Shown here one piece after another: positions 47,501-58,188 of a stretch of DNA of 64,000 nt. Location: positions 16,878,001 to 16,942,000 of the forward strand of contig NW_024466218.1 of NCBI RefSeq assembly GCF_017591425.1, written 5' to 3'. The stretch is from Ochotona curzoniae. Its lineage: Eukaryota > Chordata > Mammalia > Lagomorpha > Ochotonidae. The first letter of the stretch is position 1, and every line of letters starts with the position of its first letter. The notes beneath the pieces are model-generated. The model made no database searches. It saw only the letters and a list, made by a program, of their open reading frames with translations, and was not told the DNA's origin. Position numbers and translations under genes: made by a program.

Positions 47501-47819
47501 GACATGGAAGAAATACCCGTAATTTTATGTAGAATCCATATTTCATAGGAATTTGAATATTAAATGTTGGTTGGATCCAAAGGAAGAGATATTAAAGATA
47601 TTTTATCTGACGTCTTATCTAATAAAAACTGTGGGAGGGCAATTGCCTTTAAAAGCTTCTCCAGAAGTGGCATTTGATTTGGTGCCTCTCTCAGAGTTCC
47701 TGGATTCCTCTGCTAGTTCCAGCCTGCTGCTAGCGTGCACCATGGGAACTACGGATGAATGTTTAGTGAGTGGATTCTTTGTCACCTTGTACACTCTCAT
47801 CAATTTGTGGAACCCTAAT
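44593..47819. other. Intergenic DNA, no gene recognised
   Basis: AT-rich unique-looking sequence. The 95-codon frame at 47553-47840 partly overlaps a SINE fragment and has no domain. Confidence 0.5.
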
Positions 47820-47945
47820 TTTGGCATGGCCCAGCCCTAGCTGCTGTGAGCATTTGGGAAGTGAAACAACAGATGAAATGCTTCTATCTTCATCTTTATT
47901 TCTCTGTGCCCTTCACGTGAAAATATATCTTAAGTTAAATAGAAA
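47820..47945 (+). mobile_element. C-SINE 3' fragment
   Basis: 'CATGGCCCAGCCCTAGCTGC' then 'TGTGAGCATTTGGGAAGTGA', and 'CTCTGTGCCCTTCACGTG', form the distal SINE block and tail. Confidence 0.6.
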
Positions 47946-48599
47946 GTTACTGCAAAACTACAAGTGAGCCACATGACATCCTGATGTCAAGAGTGAGGAT
48001 TGATAATGATCATTGCTGCTTCTGGGAAAAGTATTAATAAGAACTATGTCAAGCGTGAGAACAACCTTGCATTACTAACAAGCAAAGGTCATTGTAATGA
48101 AAAAATATAAAGCAAATCAAAATAAATCACCTTGTCTGACTTTCTTGGAAATATAAATAACCAAAGCAGTATGGCTATATAGTTTTAGTCCATTATAATA
48201 TTGTTTTTAAGTTAAAAGATATATGACAGTACAAATGAGTAATTAAGTGGAACATTCCCAACTCAAAGAATAAGCCAAGAAACATAAATGAAAGTTTTAA
48301 AAGAAGCACTTATGTTTCAATTATGATTTTGGTCAATAAATGCTTTTGGAGCAAAAGTTTAAGATTGTTTTCCCATACAAAACAAATCTGAAAGATTTAG
48401 TCCGAAATGACACCCTTTTATTCTTGTATCTTATTAGGTAGTTCTAGCTCATTTGGACTAAATAAATTATTGACTGTCTGAAATATGTGAAGTATTATGT
48501 TTAATGATGTTAGGTTAAGAAAAAGACAAAATGGGTACAATACGGTTCCATTATAAAAATTTAAGCAGGAGAATTTGCAGTTTATAATGTGGAGTTAGG

Positions 48600-48740
48600 G
48601 CAATGGTGCTCCACATTGGTTGCGCATGGGTGTCACCTAGGAGCTACAAAAAATATGGTATCTAACCTCCACCTCCAGAGATATCTACCTGGTGTGTGTT
48701 GTAGGAAACATCAGTGTTTTAAAAATAACTCCAGGAGACT
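48600..48740 (+). mobile_element. MER5A-like hAT DNA transposon remnant
   Basis: 'TGGTGCTCCACATTGG', 'GTCACCTAGGAGCTACAAAA' and 'CCTCCACCTCCAGAGATATC' follow the MER5A order (TGGTTCTCA..TTGG / ATCACCTGG.GAGCTT / CCC.ACCCCCAGAGATTCTG), ending near 'AATAACTCCAGGAGACTG'. Non-autonomous and long dead. Confidence 0.6.
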
Positions 48741-48919
48741 GAATTTTTAACAGGAAGAGAAGTTGTAACAATAGGAAAATACTTAGTAGCAAAGGCAAAG
48801 GCACAGCAAAAAATGTGGAGGTAAAATGACAGAAGGGTGAGGCAGGACCATACTTTGTCATGCCTTAAAAAAAAGAAAATACTTGAATATAAAAAGCCCC
48901 ACTTTAACCACAGGCTACC

Positions 48920-49045
48920 TTGCCTATCTTGGCCAAGTCTTGAATATGTCTCTAAATGATGAATGTCTTTGAATACTGATTTCCTCACTTGTAATATAGG
49001 AAAATAGCTATTTTTCAAGGCATATAAAACTATGATTAAATGTTT
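48920..49045 (+). mobile_element. MIR SINE 3' region
   Basis: 'CTTGGCCAAGTCTTGAATAT', 'ATTTCCTCACTTGTAATATA' then 'GGAAAATAGC', and 'CTATGATTAAATG' follow the ordered MIR blocks (CTTGGGCAAG..., TTTCCTCATCTGTAAAATGG, GATTAAATG). Confidence 0.55.
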
Positions 49046-49085
49046 TGTAAAAGAGGAATTCAAGTGATACATGGAAAATCAGAGT

Positions 49086-49375
49086 GGGGTCCAGTGCTTT
49101 GCTATTAAACCATGTCCTGCAAGGATAGCATCCCATGTGGGTTGCCTGACAATGCACTTGAGAAAGCATCAAAAGACAGAATTGAATTATTGGGCCCCTG
49201 CATCTTAGTGGGAGCTACCAGCTCCTTGGCTTCAGCCTGACCAGACCTTACAGTCACAGCCATTTGCAGAGTGAACAAATGGATGAAAGATTTCTCTATC
49301 TCTCCCAATCTGTGTGTGTGTTCTCCCTCTCGTCTCTCTCTCTCTCTTTCTCTCTCTCTCATTCTCTCTCTCCTA
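49086..49375 (+). mobile_element. C-SINE ending in an expanded (TC)n
   Basis: 'GGTCCAGTGCTTTGCTATTA', 'AAGCATCCCATGTGGG'-type block, 'CAGCCATTTGCAGAGTGAAC' and a CT-rich 3' region (49333-49372) that has grown into a microsatellite. Confidence 0.75.
49333..49372. repeat. (TC)n microsatellite within SINE tail
   Basis: Nearly uninterrupted TC repeats arising from the CT-rich distal part of the SINE at 49086. Confidence 0.9.
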
Positions 49376-49887
49376 TGAAAAAGAGCAAGAAGAGCAGAGT
49401 TAATAATTTTCCATGAACTTTTGGAAGTTCTATCATATCATCAGAGATCTAGAAATAATGAGAAATGCAAGGGGCCTATAATATTTAGCATGCCAGATTA
49501 TGGGAACAGAGATTTCATGATCAGCCAGCAGTAGCTTATTTACAAGCTATAGACCATGCGGATGCAGTATTGCAGTTCTGAGTCAAATGGCCAATAGTGT
49601 TAGAACCAAGAGCAGGAGAGAGTTCAGGTCCTAGTCCCAAAAAGCAGAGTGAGTGAATTCCCTTTTCCATAAATTTTTTGTTCTTTCCAAATAAGAGTCT
49701 TTTCTCCCTGCTTCATTTGACATGAGCATGAAAATCAACATTTCATAACCTTCCTTCATATTACAAAGTCTTTCCCTATGATCAGAAAGTGGGACATCTG
49801 AAAATACTGTGTAAAGTTCAAGCAATTTGGTTAGAATGGGGACATTTAGTTCTATTGAATCTCCCTATATTGTTACTCCTTCAGAAA

Positions 49888-49892
<5 letters not shown>

Positions 49893-49926
<34 letters not shown>
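49893..49926. repeat. (GA)n microsatellite
   Basis: About seventeen GA/AG units, complementary to the (TC)n run about 520 bases to its left. Confidence 0.95.
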
Positions 49927-49928
<2 letters not shown>

Positions 49929-50224
49929 CACAAAGGATCAAGAATTTGTATCAAAGCCAAAGAGAAAGAAGTTTGGCCCATACTATAAGCATTTTATTGG
50001 TCACTGTGCTTTAAAGTAATTCTTAGCACACCCCTTTGTTAATATTCCTGCCACCCTGTGGACTAGCAGAAGCTTCTGTACTTTGATCTGATTTCTTGAG
50101 AAAAGCAGTTTCCATCAAGGATACCTGAAGTGAGAGCACAGAATAAACTACTGGGAAAAAAAGGAACTTCCTCTTACCTTGACTTTGTTGTTATGGCTTC
50201 TACTTTTTATTTATTTTTTGGTCT

Positions 50225-50552
50225 TAGATTTTTTTTTTCATTTACTTGAAAGAGTTACAGAGAAAAAGAGGGGTGGAGACAGAGAGAGGTCTTCCATCCA
50301 CTAATTCACTTTCCAAATGAGTGCAACAGCCATAGCTGTTTCCATGCCAGGAGCTAGGACATTTTTCCAGGACTTCCAAGTGGATTCAGGAGCCCAAGCA
50401 CCTAGAACATCCTTCACTCTTTTTCAGATGCATTGGCAGGGAGCTGGATTGACAGTGGAGCAACATGGATTCCCATCAGCATCCCTGTGTCTGTGCTGTA
50501 GGGTTTAACTTTCCCACGTCACAAGATGCTACGCCACAACACAGGACCCGGC
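50225..50552 (-). mobile_element. C-SINE, minus strand
   Basis: A T-rich tail start, 'ACTTGAAAGAGTTACAGAGA', 'CACTTTCCAAATGAGTGCAA', 'GGCAGGGAGCTGGATTGACA' and the head-side end 'AAGATGCTACGCCACAACAC' then 'AGGACCCGGC'. Confidence 0.85.
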
Positions 50553-50642
50553 TGTTGTTTATTTTTCTTTATTTCTAATCTTTTGAGACCTTTCACAAGT
50601 GTCATAATAAGCAATCCACTTTTCATGTGAATAAAATATGAT

Positions 50643-50958
50643 ATATTTTTAAATATTCATGTATTTATTTGAAAGTAGGAATCAGGGGCAGGGTAAAGAA
50701 GAGATAGAAAAAGTGGATAGGGAAAGAGAGAGATCTCCCATGTGCTGGTTCACTAGTCAAATGGCCACAATACCCAGTCCACAATAACCAGTCCAGACCA
50801 CAGACTTTGCAGTTGCCCTGTACTTTGGCTGTCTTCTGCTGTCTTCCTAGACAAATCATTAGGGAGCTGAACTGAAAGCAAGCAGCCAGACCTGGAGTTG
50901 ATATGGGATGCTGGTGTTGCAGCTGTCAGCTTAGTTGATTCTGCCACAACGTTGGACT
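50643..50958 (-). mobile_element. C-SINE, minus strand
   Basis: 'TATTCATGTATTTATTTGAA' then 'AGTAGGAATC', 'GTGCTGGTTCACTAGTCAAA' then 'TGGCCACAAT', and 'GATATGGGATGCTGGTGTTG' are ordered reverse blocks. Ends near 'CTGCCACAACG'. Confidence 0.82.
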
Positions 50959-51327
50959 TATGTATGGTATTGAGATATGGACTGTGTGTTAAGTTCTCAT
51001 TTTAGCTGATACCTGTAAAGGCTAAAAAATAAAGCTACATTGTCCATTTTGAATCAGTTCTGCTTGAGACTTTGGAATCATCTGTCTTCCTCATCCCTTA
51101 ACTCTTCCTACTGAATGACATAAGCCTACAATGTTTGTCTCTAACTCAAGACGTACAAATCTCACTGCTGTGTGAAGGCTTGCATATGAAAGGATGAATA
51201 GAGCATTTCAACTTGCTTTAGGTTGTGTTAGGTATACTAGAAACAGAACAAGCTGTTATCTACACACACAAAAAAAAATATTTTATGGGAATTCTAATGA
51301 AGTCGTGAAGGTGAGTAAGATTTCTTT

Positions 51328-51560
51328 CTTCTTGGCAGGCTAATCCTCCACCTGGGTTCCTGTTTGAATGCGGCTGCTCCACTTCTGACCCAGCTCTCTT
51401 CTGATGGCCACAGAAAGCTGTGGAGGATGACCAAAGGCCTGGGCACCTGCACTTATGTGTGAGACCCAGAAGAATCTCCTAGTCCCCATCTACAGAATAG
51501 CCCAGCTCTGGCTGTTGCAACCATTTGGGGGAGGAGATGAGCAAGTGGAATAGCTCTCTC
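51328..51560 (+). mobile_element. C-SINE, head and tail missing
   Basis: 'AATGCGGCTGCTCCACTTCT', 'CTGATGGCCACAGAAAGCTG' then 'TGGAGGATGACC', 'GCCCAGCTCTGGCTGTTGCA' then 'ACCATTTGGGGG'. Confidence 0.75.
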
Positions 51561-51562
51561 CA

Positions 51563-51916
51563 ATGAAAACCACAGACAGTGTTTTCTGCAGTCCTCAGCT
51601 TCACTGCATTTTAATTAGTCATATAAGTATTCTCTATTCTAAGTTCATCTCTACCTCCATACAACAATATGTCAGATTCACACAAGTGATTATAATAAAT
51701 GGCCTTACTATGGTTTCAGTTCTCACAAATATGACTGTAAACAAAACGATACTGAGTCCCATACAAGGCTGCAAAGGATCTGCTCACACCATGGGAATTT
51801 ACTTCATGATTTACAATAAGTTATACCAGAGAACCCCCTTCCGTATCTTTGACAATATCTTCTTCATTGATCCTTACTTTATGAACGTCAATGCACATGA
51901 GAATCGTTGCAAGTAA
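51563..51916 (+). other. 117-codon open frame, not supported as a gene
   Basis: One of the longest ATG-started frames outside recognised repeats. It has no domain, signal peptide or family resemblance that I can see, its codon choice looks like AT-rich random sequence, and no splice or promoter context is evident. Listed only because of its length; probably chance. Confidence 0.15.
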
Positions 51917-52340
51917 CAACTCTTATTAAAAGAGAAAGTTTCCCAAAGAGAATAGCACCATCTCTTTTCCTTCAGTTACTGACAGAAACCAGAGTCCCAA
52001 GAGGGACTAAGCAAATCAGCCTTTCTATTTTAATGTTGTATATATAATTGAGAGTCTGAGAAAGAAAGCATGAGAGTACCACATGCTACGGGGGGACAAG
52101 TCAATGAGAAGCTATAAAGAAGAAAAAGGAGGGCAGATGTGCAGGAGGGCAGGCCACAGGACTTTCCCATTGCACTGGGTTCCTTGAGGAGAGTGGTGGG
52201 CTGCTCGATCTCCTTGACCTGCACAGCTGCAAAGACCCCAGCATGTGGGAACCTCCTCAGAGCTTACTGGTGGAATGAAGTAGACCCTGATTTCCTTTCC
52301 ATTATCTGTTTCCATCTTACTATTTAAAATAACCTATAGT

Positions 52341-52658
52341 GGGCCCAGTGCAGTAGCCTAGTGGCTAAAGTCCTAGCCTTGAACCCGCTGGGATCCCATA
52401 TGGGTGCTGGTTCTAATCCAGTGTCCCCCCTTCCCATCCAGCTCCCTGCTGGCAGCCTGGGAAAGCAGCCTTGGGACCCTGTACTCCCATGGGAGACCTG
52501 GAAGAGGCTGCTGGCTCCTGCCTTCGGATTGGCTCAGCTCCAGCTGCTGCAGCCTCTTGGGGAGTGAATCATTAGATGGAAGATCTTCCTGTCCGTCTCT
52601 CCACCTTTCTCTGTATATCTGACATTCCAATAAACATAATAAAATAAATCTTATAAAA
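52341..52658 (+). mobile_element. C-SINE, full length with imperfect target-site duplication
   Basis: A well-kept copy: 'CAGTAGCCTAGTGGCTAAAG', 'TCCTAGCCTTGAA', 'GGGATCCCATATGGGTGCTG', 'CTTCGGATTGGCTCAGCTCC', 'TCTGTATATCTGACATTCCA' and an AATAAA-rich tail. The 13-base flanks AATAACCTATAGT (52328-52340) and AATAGCCTGTAGT (52659-52671) agree at 11 positions. A short gap after 'GGGAAAGCAG' removes part of the centre. Confidence 0.95.
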
Positions 52659-52671
52659 AATAGCCTGTAGT

Positions 52672-55631
52672 TTGCAATGTTTATGGAGGGGTGTTTCCAT
52701 GTGTTCATTCTCTTCTAATAAGTACCTGTCTTGCAACTTCATGTGTCACTCAAACTCAGTTTGTGAATTGCTATAAATTTTTAATATGTCATTTGTTAGG
52801 AAAGGTTCATCAATTGAGAAGCTTCAGTTCTTTATGCCTAAAATGGCTGTTTAGCAGAAAAAGGCAAAATAATATTTTCCCTCCTTAAAATAGCGTCATA
52901 GTTGCAAATGTCAATGAAACTGGAGAGTTTCTGGACTCTAAGCTGTACCGCTGAGTTTTTACAACTAAATCCAGTTTTACGTTCCTATCAAAGAACTATG
53001 ACTATTTCACTATTTCACCTAGCAATGATGAAAGGACTTTGAATAAACCTCAATATGTCAAAGAAAGCATCTGCTTCTTTTAAAAATCTTGGCTGATTCT
53101 TCTAAAATGAGATTTTTCTACATCTTACAAAAGTAAAAATACAGAGTTGATGGGAAGGTATTAATATTCCATATGCTGTACTTGTGAAAAGCCTCAAGCA
53201 CTTTGCTCAGATTTCAAGAAAAAAAATTTCCTTTGAAACATAGATCAATCATTTTATATAAAAAAAAAAATATCTCACTTTGCCACCTTGGCAATATCAG
53301 AGATTCAGGTCTTACTTGTTTTCAATGCTGTTTGAAATTTTAGGCGAAAGCTGATTTTGTCCACAGTCTCTTTTTTTCTTGGCCTTATCTATCGTGAAGT
53401 ATTCCCAACCAGTTTCCTCTCTCACAGGTACTGTGGATCTGCTCATATGATAAAATGTTGTCAGAGACTCAAAATGATATCATTAATTTAAAACTCAAAA
53501 TTCCACCCCTGGGTCAACAGTCTGCTCTTTGGTGGATTTTTTTTGGATCCAGTTTCTGAATATATAAACTGAAGTAACACATACCTTCATCTCTCTCTTA
53601 CCCATAACAATTCAATTTTAGGTTAACGGAAACTTATTGTTTATGTGATCGGAAAATTGTAAGTTTTTAAGAGGAACTCAGAAAGAGCACAATAGGATTT
53701 TAATAAGGATCTCCAGTACCAATAGTATTGGTTACATTTCTTACAAAAGACCCAGGCAACAATTTGCTTTGCTTCTCCAAAAAAAAAAAAAATTTGACCC
53801 ATATCCTCCTCTTTCTTTGATGAGATAAAAGTTTTTTTGCAAAATAAATACATAAGCAGCTCTGCTGTGCATTTGTGTCTGACCTTCCTGTTTTGGCAGA
53901 CAATGACAGTAACTTGTTGTTTTTCACATACATGGTAGTGCTTGTTGTTTTATATCACTGCCCAGTCAGTTACCAACCACCTCAAGGTGTGTGTGTGTTT
54001 GTGTGTGTTAACATTAAGAAAAAAGAAAGCTTATTTTTCCTATGAATAATATAGTTTAAGTATGGCTAGAACACAGAAGCACTGTAGAAAGACATATTCT
54101 TAAGATTTAATTACAGTAAAATCTCTTCTTCACCCCCTGTTAGACTACAGGCACAATGAAAGTGTGGATCTTTATCTATTTTATTAACTCCTACTTTCTA
54201 CAGTTGTAGAATTATCCCAATATTTATTTCCAAATGATTATAGCATATTTACTTACAGAGTATATGATTATCTTTACCCTTAGCACAGTTTTCTATCCAC
54301 AATTTGCCTGTTTAAGTGTTATAATTATGTATTGCCTAGGCTGATAGTTTTTGATTTGGCTAAAATGAATAACGACGTTTCCCTTATTATCTTCTCATAT
54401 TTCTAGCAGCCTGTTGTATTTCAGAAGATGTGTAAAACACGGCTCAGCATTCCCTCTTTCATTTCTTCTTTGTTTCAGTGTCACTAATGCGTGATCCCAG
54501 CCAGATGCGTAGAACTGTCAATCATCCCAGGCTGTGAGCACTTCTTAAACAATGTTGCATGAGAATTTGGAGTCATATACTACATACATAAGACAGGAAC
54601 ACATTAAATGCTTTTAATGTGTATAATAAAAAAATGTTAATAGGAGAAAGATTTAAAATTCCTAACTCTTATAACTGATGGATTATCAATGTAGATTTTC
54701 AGATTCTATGAGTTCAGTATAAAAAAAAATTACAGGTGGGGTGGAGTTAAATGAAGAGTTCAAATTAAATCATAAGATTGAAGAACTGTCCTAAAGCAAT
54801 AAACTCACAGTCCCTAAGTTCCCAGAAAATAAAACCATAAAGCTTAGTTCTCAACGGCAGTGTCTGACTTATATAAGGTAAGAGGAAGGCAAGCAGGAAG
54901 GAGGAATCACAAAGAAAGCAAGAAAGGAAGGAGAAAGGACTCAGAATATTCAAATAGAAATCCATTGCTTTAAAAGTCTTTGAATATCTGCTATTGCAAT
55001 GCATATTCCTGCTCCATCTGGTAACAATTGTAACTTTCATTCTTTGCCATCTTCTTTACAGGAATAAGATCTGTGGTTTCAAGAAATCACATTTGTCCCC
55101 TTAGACTTTGATATCTGGGTAGCTAGACTGGGCCATTGGTCATTCTAGCTGTGTCAGAATCAGCTAAAATAACTCATGACCCTAACTGTTATGGTCTGCA
55201 TCAAAAGAGGAAAAAATAAGTATCTCTCAATACTGTTTTCTTCATTCTTTCTGGAATAGTTCTTGAATGTCTCATTGAAAAGTTTGTTAAGTTACAGAAA
55301 TTATATATTCTTATCTATGTACATTAAGGGTAAATACCCTGATTACTTGCAACAGAACAACAACACGATAATGGACTGACTTGATTCTTCTGAAATTGTA
55401 CCAATCTTGATGCTTATCTAAGCATTTAGTGAGATTGGCTCAGCCTCGAGTGCAGTGATTGAAACAAAGGACAATTAAAAGGAAGTAACTACCCCCGCCC
55501 CCGAAAGTTTAGTCAGTGAATGCAGAGGAAGAATGAAGAGTGAGGGTGCAGCAGTGCCCATGGGTGTGCTCGGAAGGTGTGTCTACTACAATAGCATGAA
55601 GATTTTAGATTTTACCAAGATGACCTTCTAG
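52672..55631. other. Intergenic DNA, no gene recognised
   Basis: AT-rich. A short (GT)n lies at 53988-54009 and purine-rich GGAA/GAAA runs at 54878-54938. A 54475-54535 stretch is locally G+C-richer with no identity that I can assign. Confidence 0.45.
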
Positions 55632-55938
55632 GCCTGGCACGGTGGCCTAGCAGCTAAAGTCCTCACCTTGAACGCGCCCGGATCCCATATGGGCACTGGT
55701 TCTAACCCCAGCAGCTCTGCTTGCGGCCTGGGAAAACCGTCTAGGATAGACCAAAGTCTTGGGATCCTTCACCCATGTGGGAGACCCGGAAGAGGGTCCA
55801 GGCTTCTGGCTTTGTATCGGTTCAACTCTGGCCGTTGCAGCTGCTTGGGGAGTGAACCATCGGATGGAGATCTTCCTCTTTGTCTTTCTTCTCTTTATAT
55901 CTGACTTCCCAATTTAAATAAATAAATCTTTAAAAAGT
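55632..55938 (+). mobile_element. C-SINE, full length, well preserved
   Basis: The clearest copy of the local consensus head: 'GGCCTGGCACGGTGGCCTAG', 'CAGCTAAAGTCCTCACCTTG', 'AACGCGCCCGGATCCCATAT' and 'GGAGTGAACCATCGGATGGA', with 'TATATCTGACTTCCCAATTT' before the AAATAAATAAATC tail. It also retains CpGs, suggesting relative youth. Confidence 0.96.
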
Positions 55939-56057
55939 AGACACTGGTCACAAGGCACTTTGCTACAGGCACATACATTCATAGGTCCACACACAACAAG
56001 GACATGCAAACATGAGCCAACAGACAAGACATTGCTCTTGATCTTAAAACCTCATTG

Positions 56058-56312
56058 TTGGAGCCAAAGTGATGATCTAGTGAGTAGGTCTGCCACCTAG
56101 GGAGCTGGCATACCTCATGGTGCCACTTTGAGTCCACTTCCAATCAAGCTCGCTGCTGACACACCTGATAGAGCAAAAGAACATGGCCCAAGTCCTTAGC
56201 CCCTGCACCCATGTTGGAGACTCTAGCACAAGTTCTTGCTGAAGCCATGGGTGGGAAATCTCTCTCTTTGTCTCTCCCTCTCTCAAAGTCTGTCTCCAAG
56301 TAAATATGATGA
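56058..56312 (+). mobile_element. C-SINE, diverged, centre shortened
   Basis: 'GTTGGAGCCAAAGTGATGAT', 'GCCCAAGTCCTTAGCCCCTG' then 'CACCCATGTTGGAGAC', and 'CTCTCTTTGTCTCTCCCTCT' then 'CTCAAAGTC'. Confidence 0.7.
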
Positions 56313-57929
56313 ATCAGTAAAAAAATATAGAAACCCATATTGGTCATCTTAGATACATTCACATCAGATAGATCGTTTCTTGTGAAGTGTCCCATAAATG
56401 GAAAAAAATAAAAATGAAATAATAAATAAACTTCCTGAATGACCTAGAGCAAGCTACATCATAAGATTAAATAAGAATTTGAAGAAATATATATTCTCTG
56501 TCAATTCCAATAAAAGGACTACATTGAACAGATAGGAATGTGTGTGCTATTCCCTGGGTATCATCCTAACGTAAAACACAGGATATATATTTGATGTCTA
56601 AGTGATCCTATAAAAACCACAGGGTGTTAGAAACAAGTTCTGGGGCTTTAGTCATTCAATAAGTTTTCTTGATCTCCCCTAGGGTTTAGCAAATCCAAGC
56701 TCCTTTGTTACTGGGAAACACTTATTCTCATTTTTAGTTTCAATAGGAAGAAGTCACACATGAATGAATCATGCTGTGGAATGCTCTGTTTAGTTTGGGC
56801 ATATTTGAACAATCTTCATCCACATGGTAGGAAATGGAGTTTTGCCTTCAAGTTCCTGGGGATGACCAAATATATGCCACAGAGTTCACAAGAGATGAGA
56901 TCTGCCTTTTAATAGTCACATGTTTTCCATTCGCAGCCAGGGCAAGAAATGTTGACATGGTTTACAAGCAGATACATGTTGTACCTGGAACAGAGTAAGC
57001 ATCCAGCTGGCAAGAGATAGGTTTTGTAATATCTGGACAGACAAGTTTTGTTTCCTGTTATATTTTGTGATTGGCTCATCAGAATAACTCCAAATGTTTG
57101 CAAAGATGCACAGCTTACCTCTGACTGGTCCTTTCTACGGAGAAGGGTGTCTGACTCAGGTATCAGGGATCCATGAGAGCAGGACCCTGGGGTAGCCATT
57201 TTGTGTGTCCTTACAAGGCACCTTTGCCTCAGTTGTCAAGGAAGCACATAAGGATGCCTTGATCTTAGGATTCACATGCAAGAAGCTGAAGAGCAAATGC
57301 TCTGCACTTATGAGGGACTCAAATTCTGGTGTAAACAGAGTGTATGGTTACATGCAAAGCTGCCTGATTGTGCATTTTCTGATGAACCACCTACCTCTTC
57401 TCATCCCTCTAACACTGCTGACCTCGGTACATTTCTGCCGTGTTTGACACTGATCCTTCAGTGCGGGACGCATCCTACCTGCTAACCCCTTAAATTTGTG
57501 GCACATCCTTTTGATTTTTTTTTTTTTTGTCTTCCTGGCTTCTGGACCCTTTGAGAAAGAGTGAATGTAAATATCTCTTGGCTTTAATTTAGCCTTCACT
57601 GTTCACTAAGCCACAACTGGTTAAAATTGCCCAAGTTCCCTGTAGCTAAGTCTTCATCATTTTTTATTTCTTCACAATGTTTCCACATATGTTCAACCAA
57701 GAACTTTCCTCCAAAAAGAAGGAAAAACTTGCAAAAGGCAGCCTCATAACCTAATGATCTTGTTTCTCAGAGAATTAATATAAATCTGGATATAGAATGA
57801 GTTTGGGGAACCAGGTACAACTTCTGGGATAAGTTCTTTGCATGTGAAAAAAGAAAGCAGGCAGTTATAGGCAGACTTCTCTATCCTCAAAACTTTAAAA
57901 TGTTTGTTTCTGGTTTTGCTTTGTTTTCA
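56313..57929. other. Intergenic DNA, no gene recognised
   Basis: Overlapping frames at 57205-57485 (two plus phases) and 57348-57599 (minus) have no recognisable content. A T12 run lies at 57517-57528. Confidence 0.45.
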
Positions 57930-58188
57930 AAAGATTTTTCTTCCTGTCAATTTCTTTCAAGGCTGGGAGAGAAAGAGAGATCTTTGACACAGCCAGGAGC
58001 CAGGATCTCCGTAGTGTTCTCTGTATGGGTAGCAACAGCCCAGGTACTTTGCCCATCAGTCCTGCCTTCACATGAAAGTTATCAGGGAGCTGGGTAGGAA
58101 ACGGAGCTGCCAGGACTCAGCTTGAAATGTGAGATGTCTATTTCTTTGTACTAGCTTGATCCTCTGTGTCACAATGCTGGTCCCTGGA
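57930..58188 (-). mobile_element. C-SINE, minus strand, diverged
   Basis: 'GGGAGAGAAAGAGAGATCTT', 'GGGAGCTGGGTAGGAAACGG' then 'AGCTGCCAGGACTCAG', and a head-side end 'TCTGTGTCACAATGCTGGTC'. Confidence 0.75.

Noticed and set aside
49893..49926. Tandem short repeats considered as a CRISPR-type array
   Set aside because: Plain microsatellite with no spacers, in a vertebrate genome.
55632..55720. tRNA-like promoter boxes at SINE heads suggesting a tRNA gene
   Set aside because: The tRNA-like segment is the 5' end of the tRNA-derived C-SINE. It continues into SINE body and tail and lacks a complete cloverleaf.
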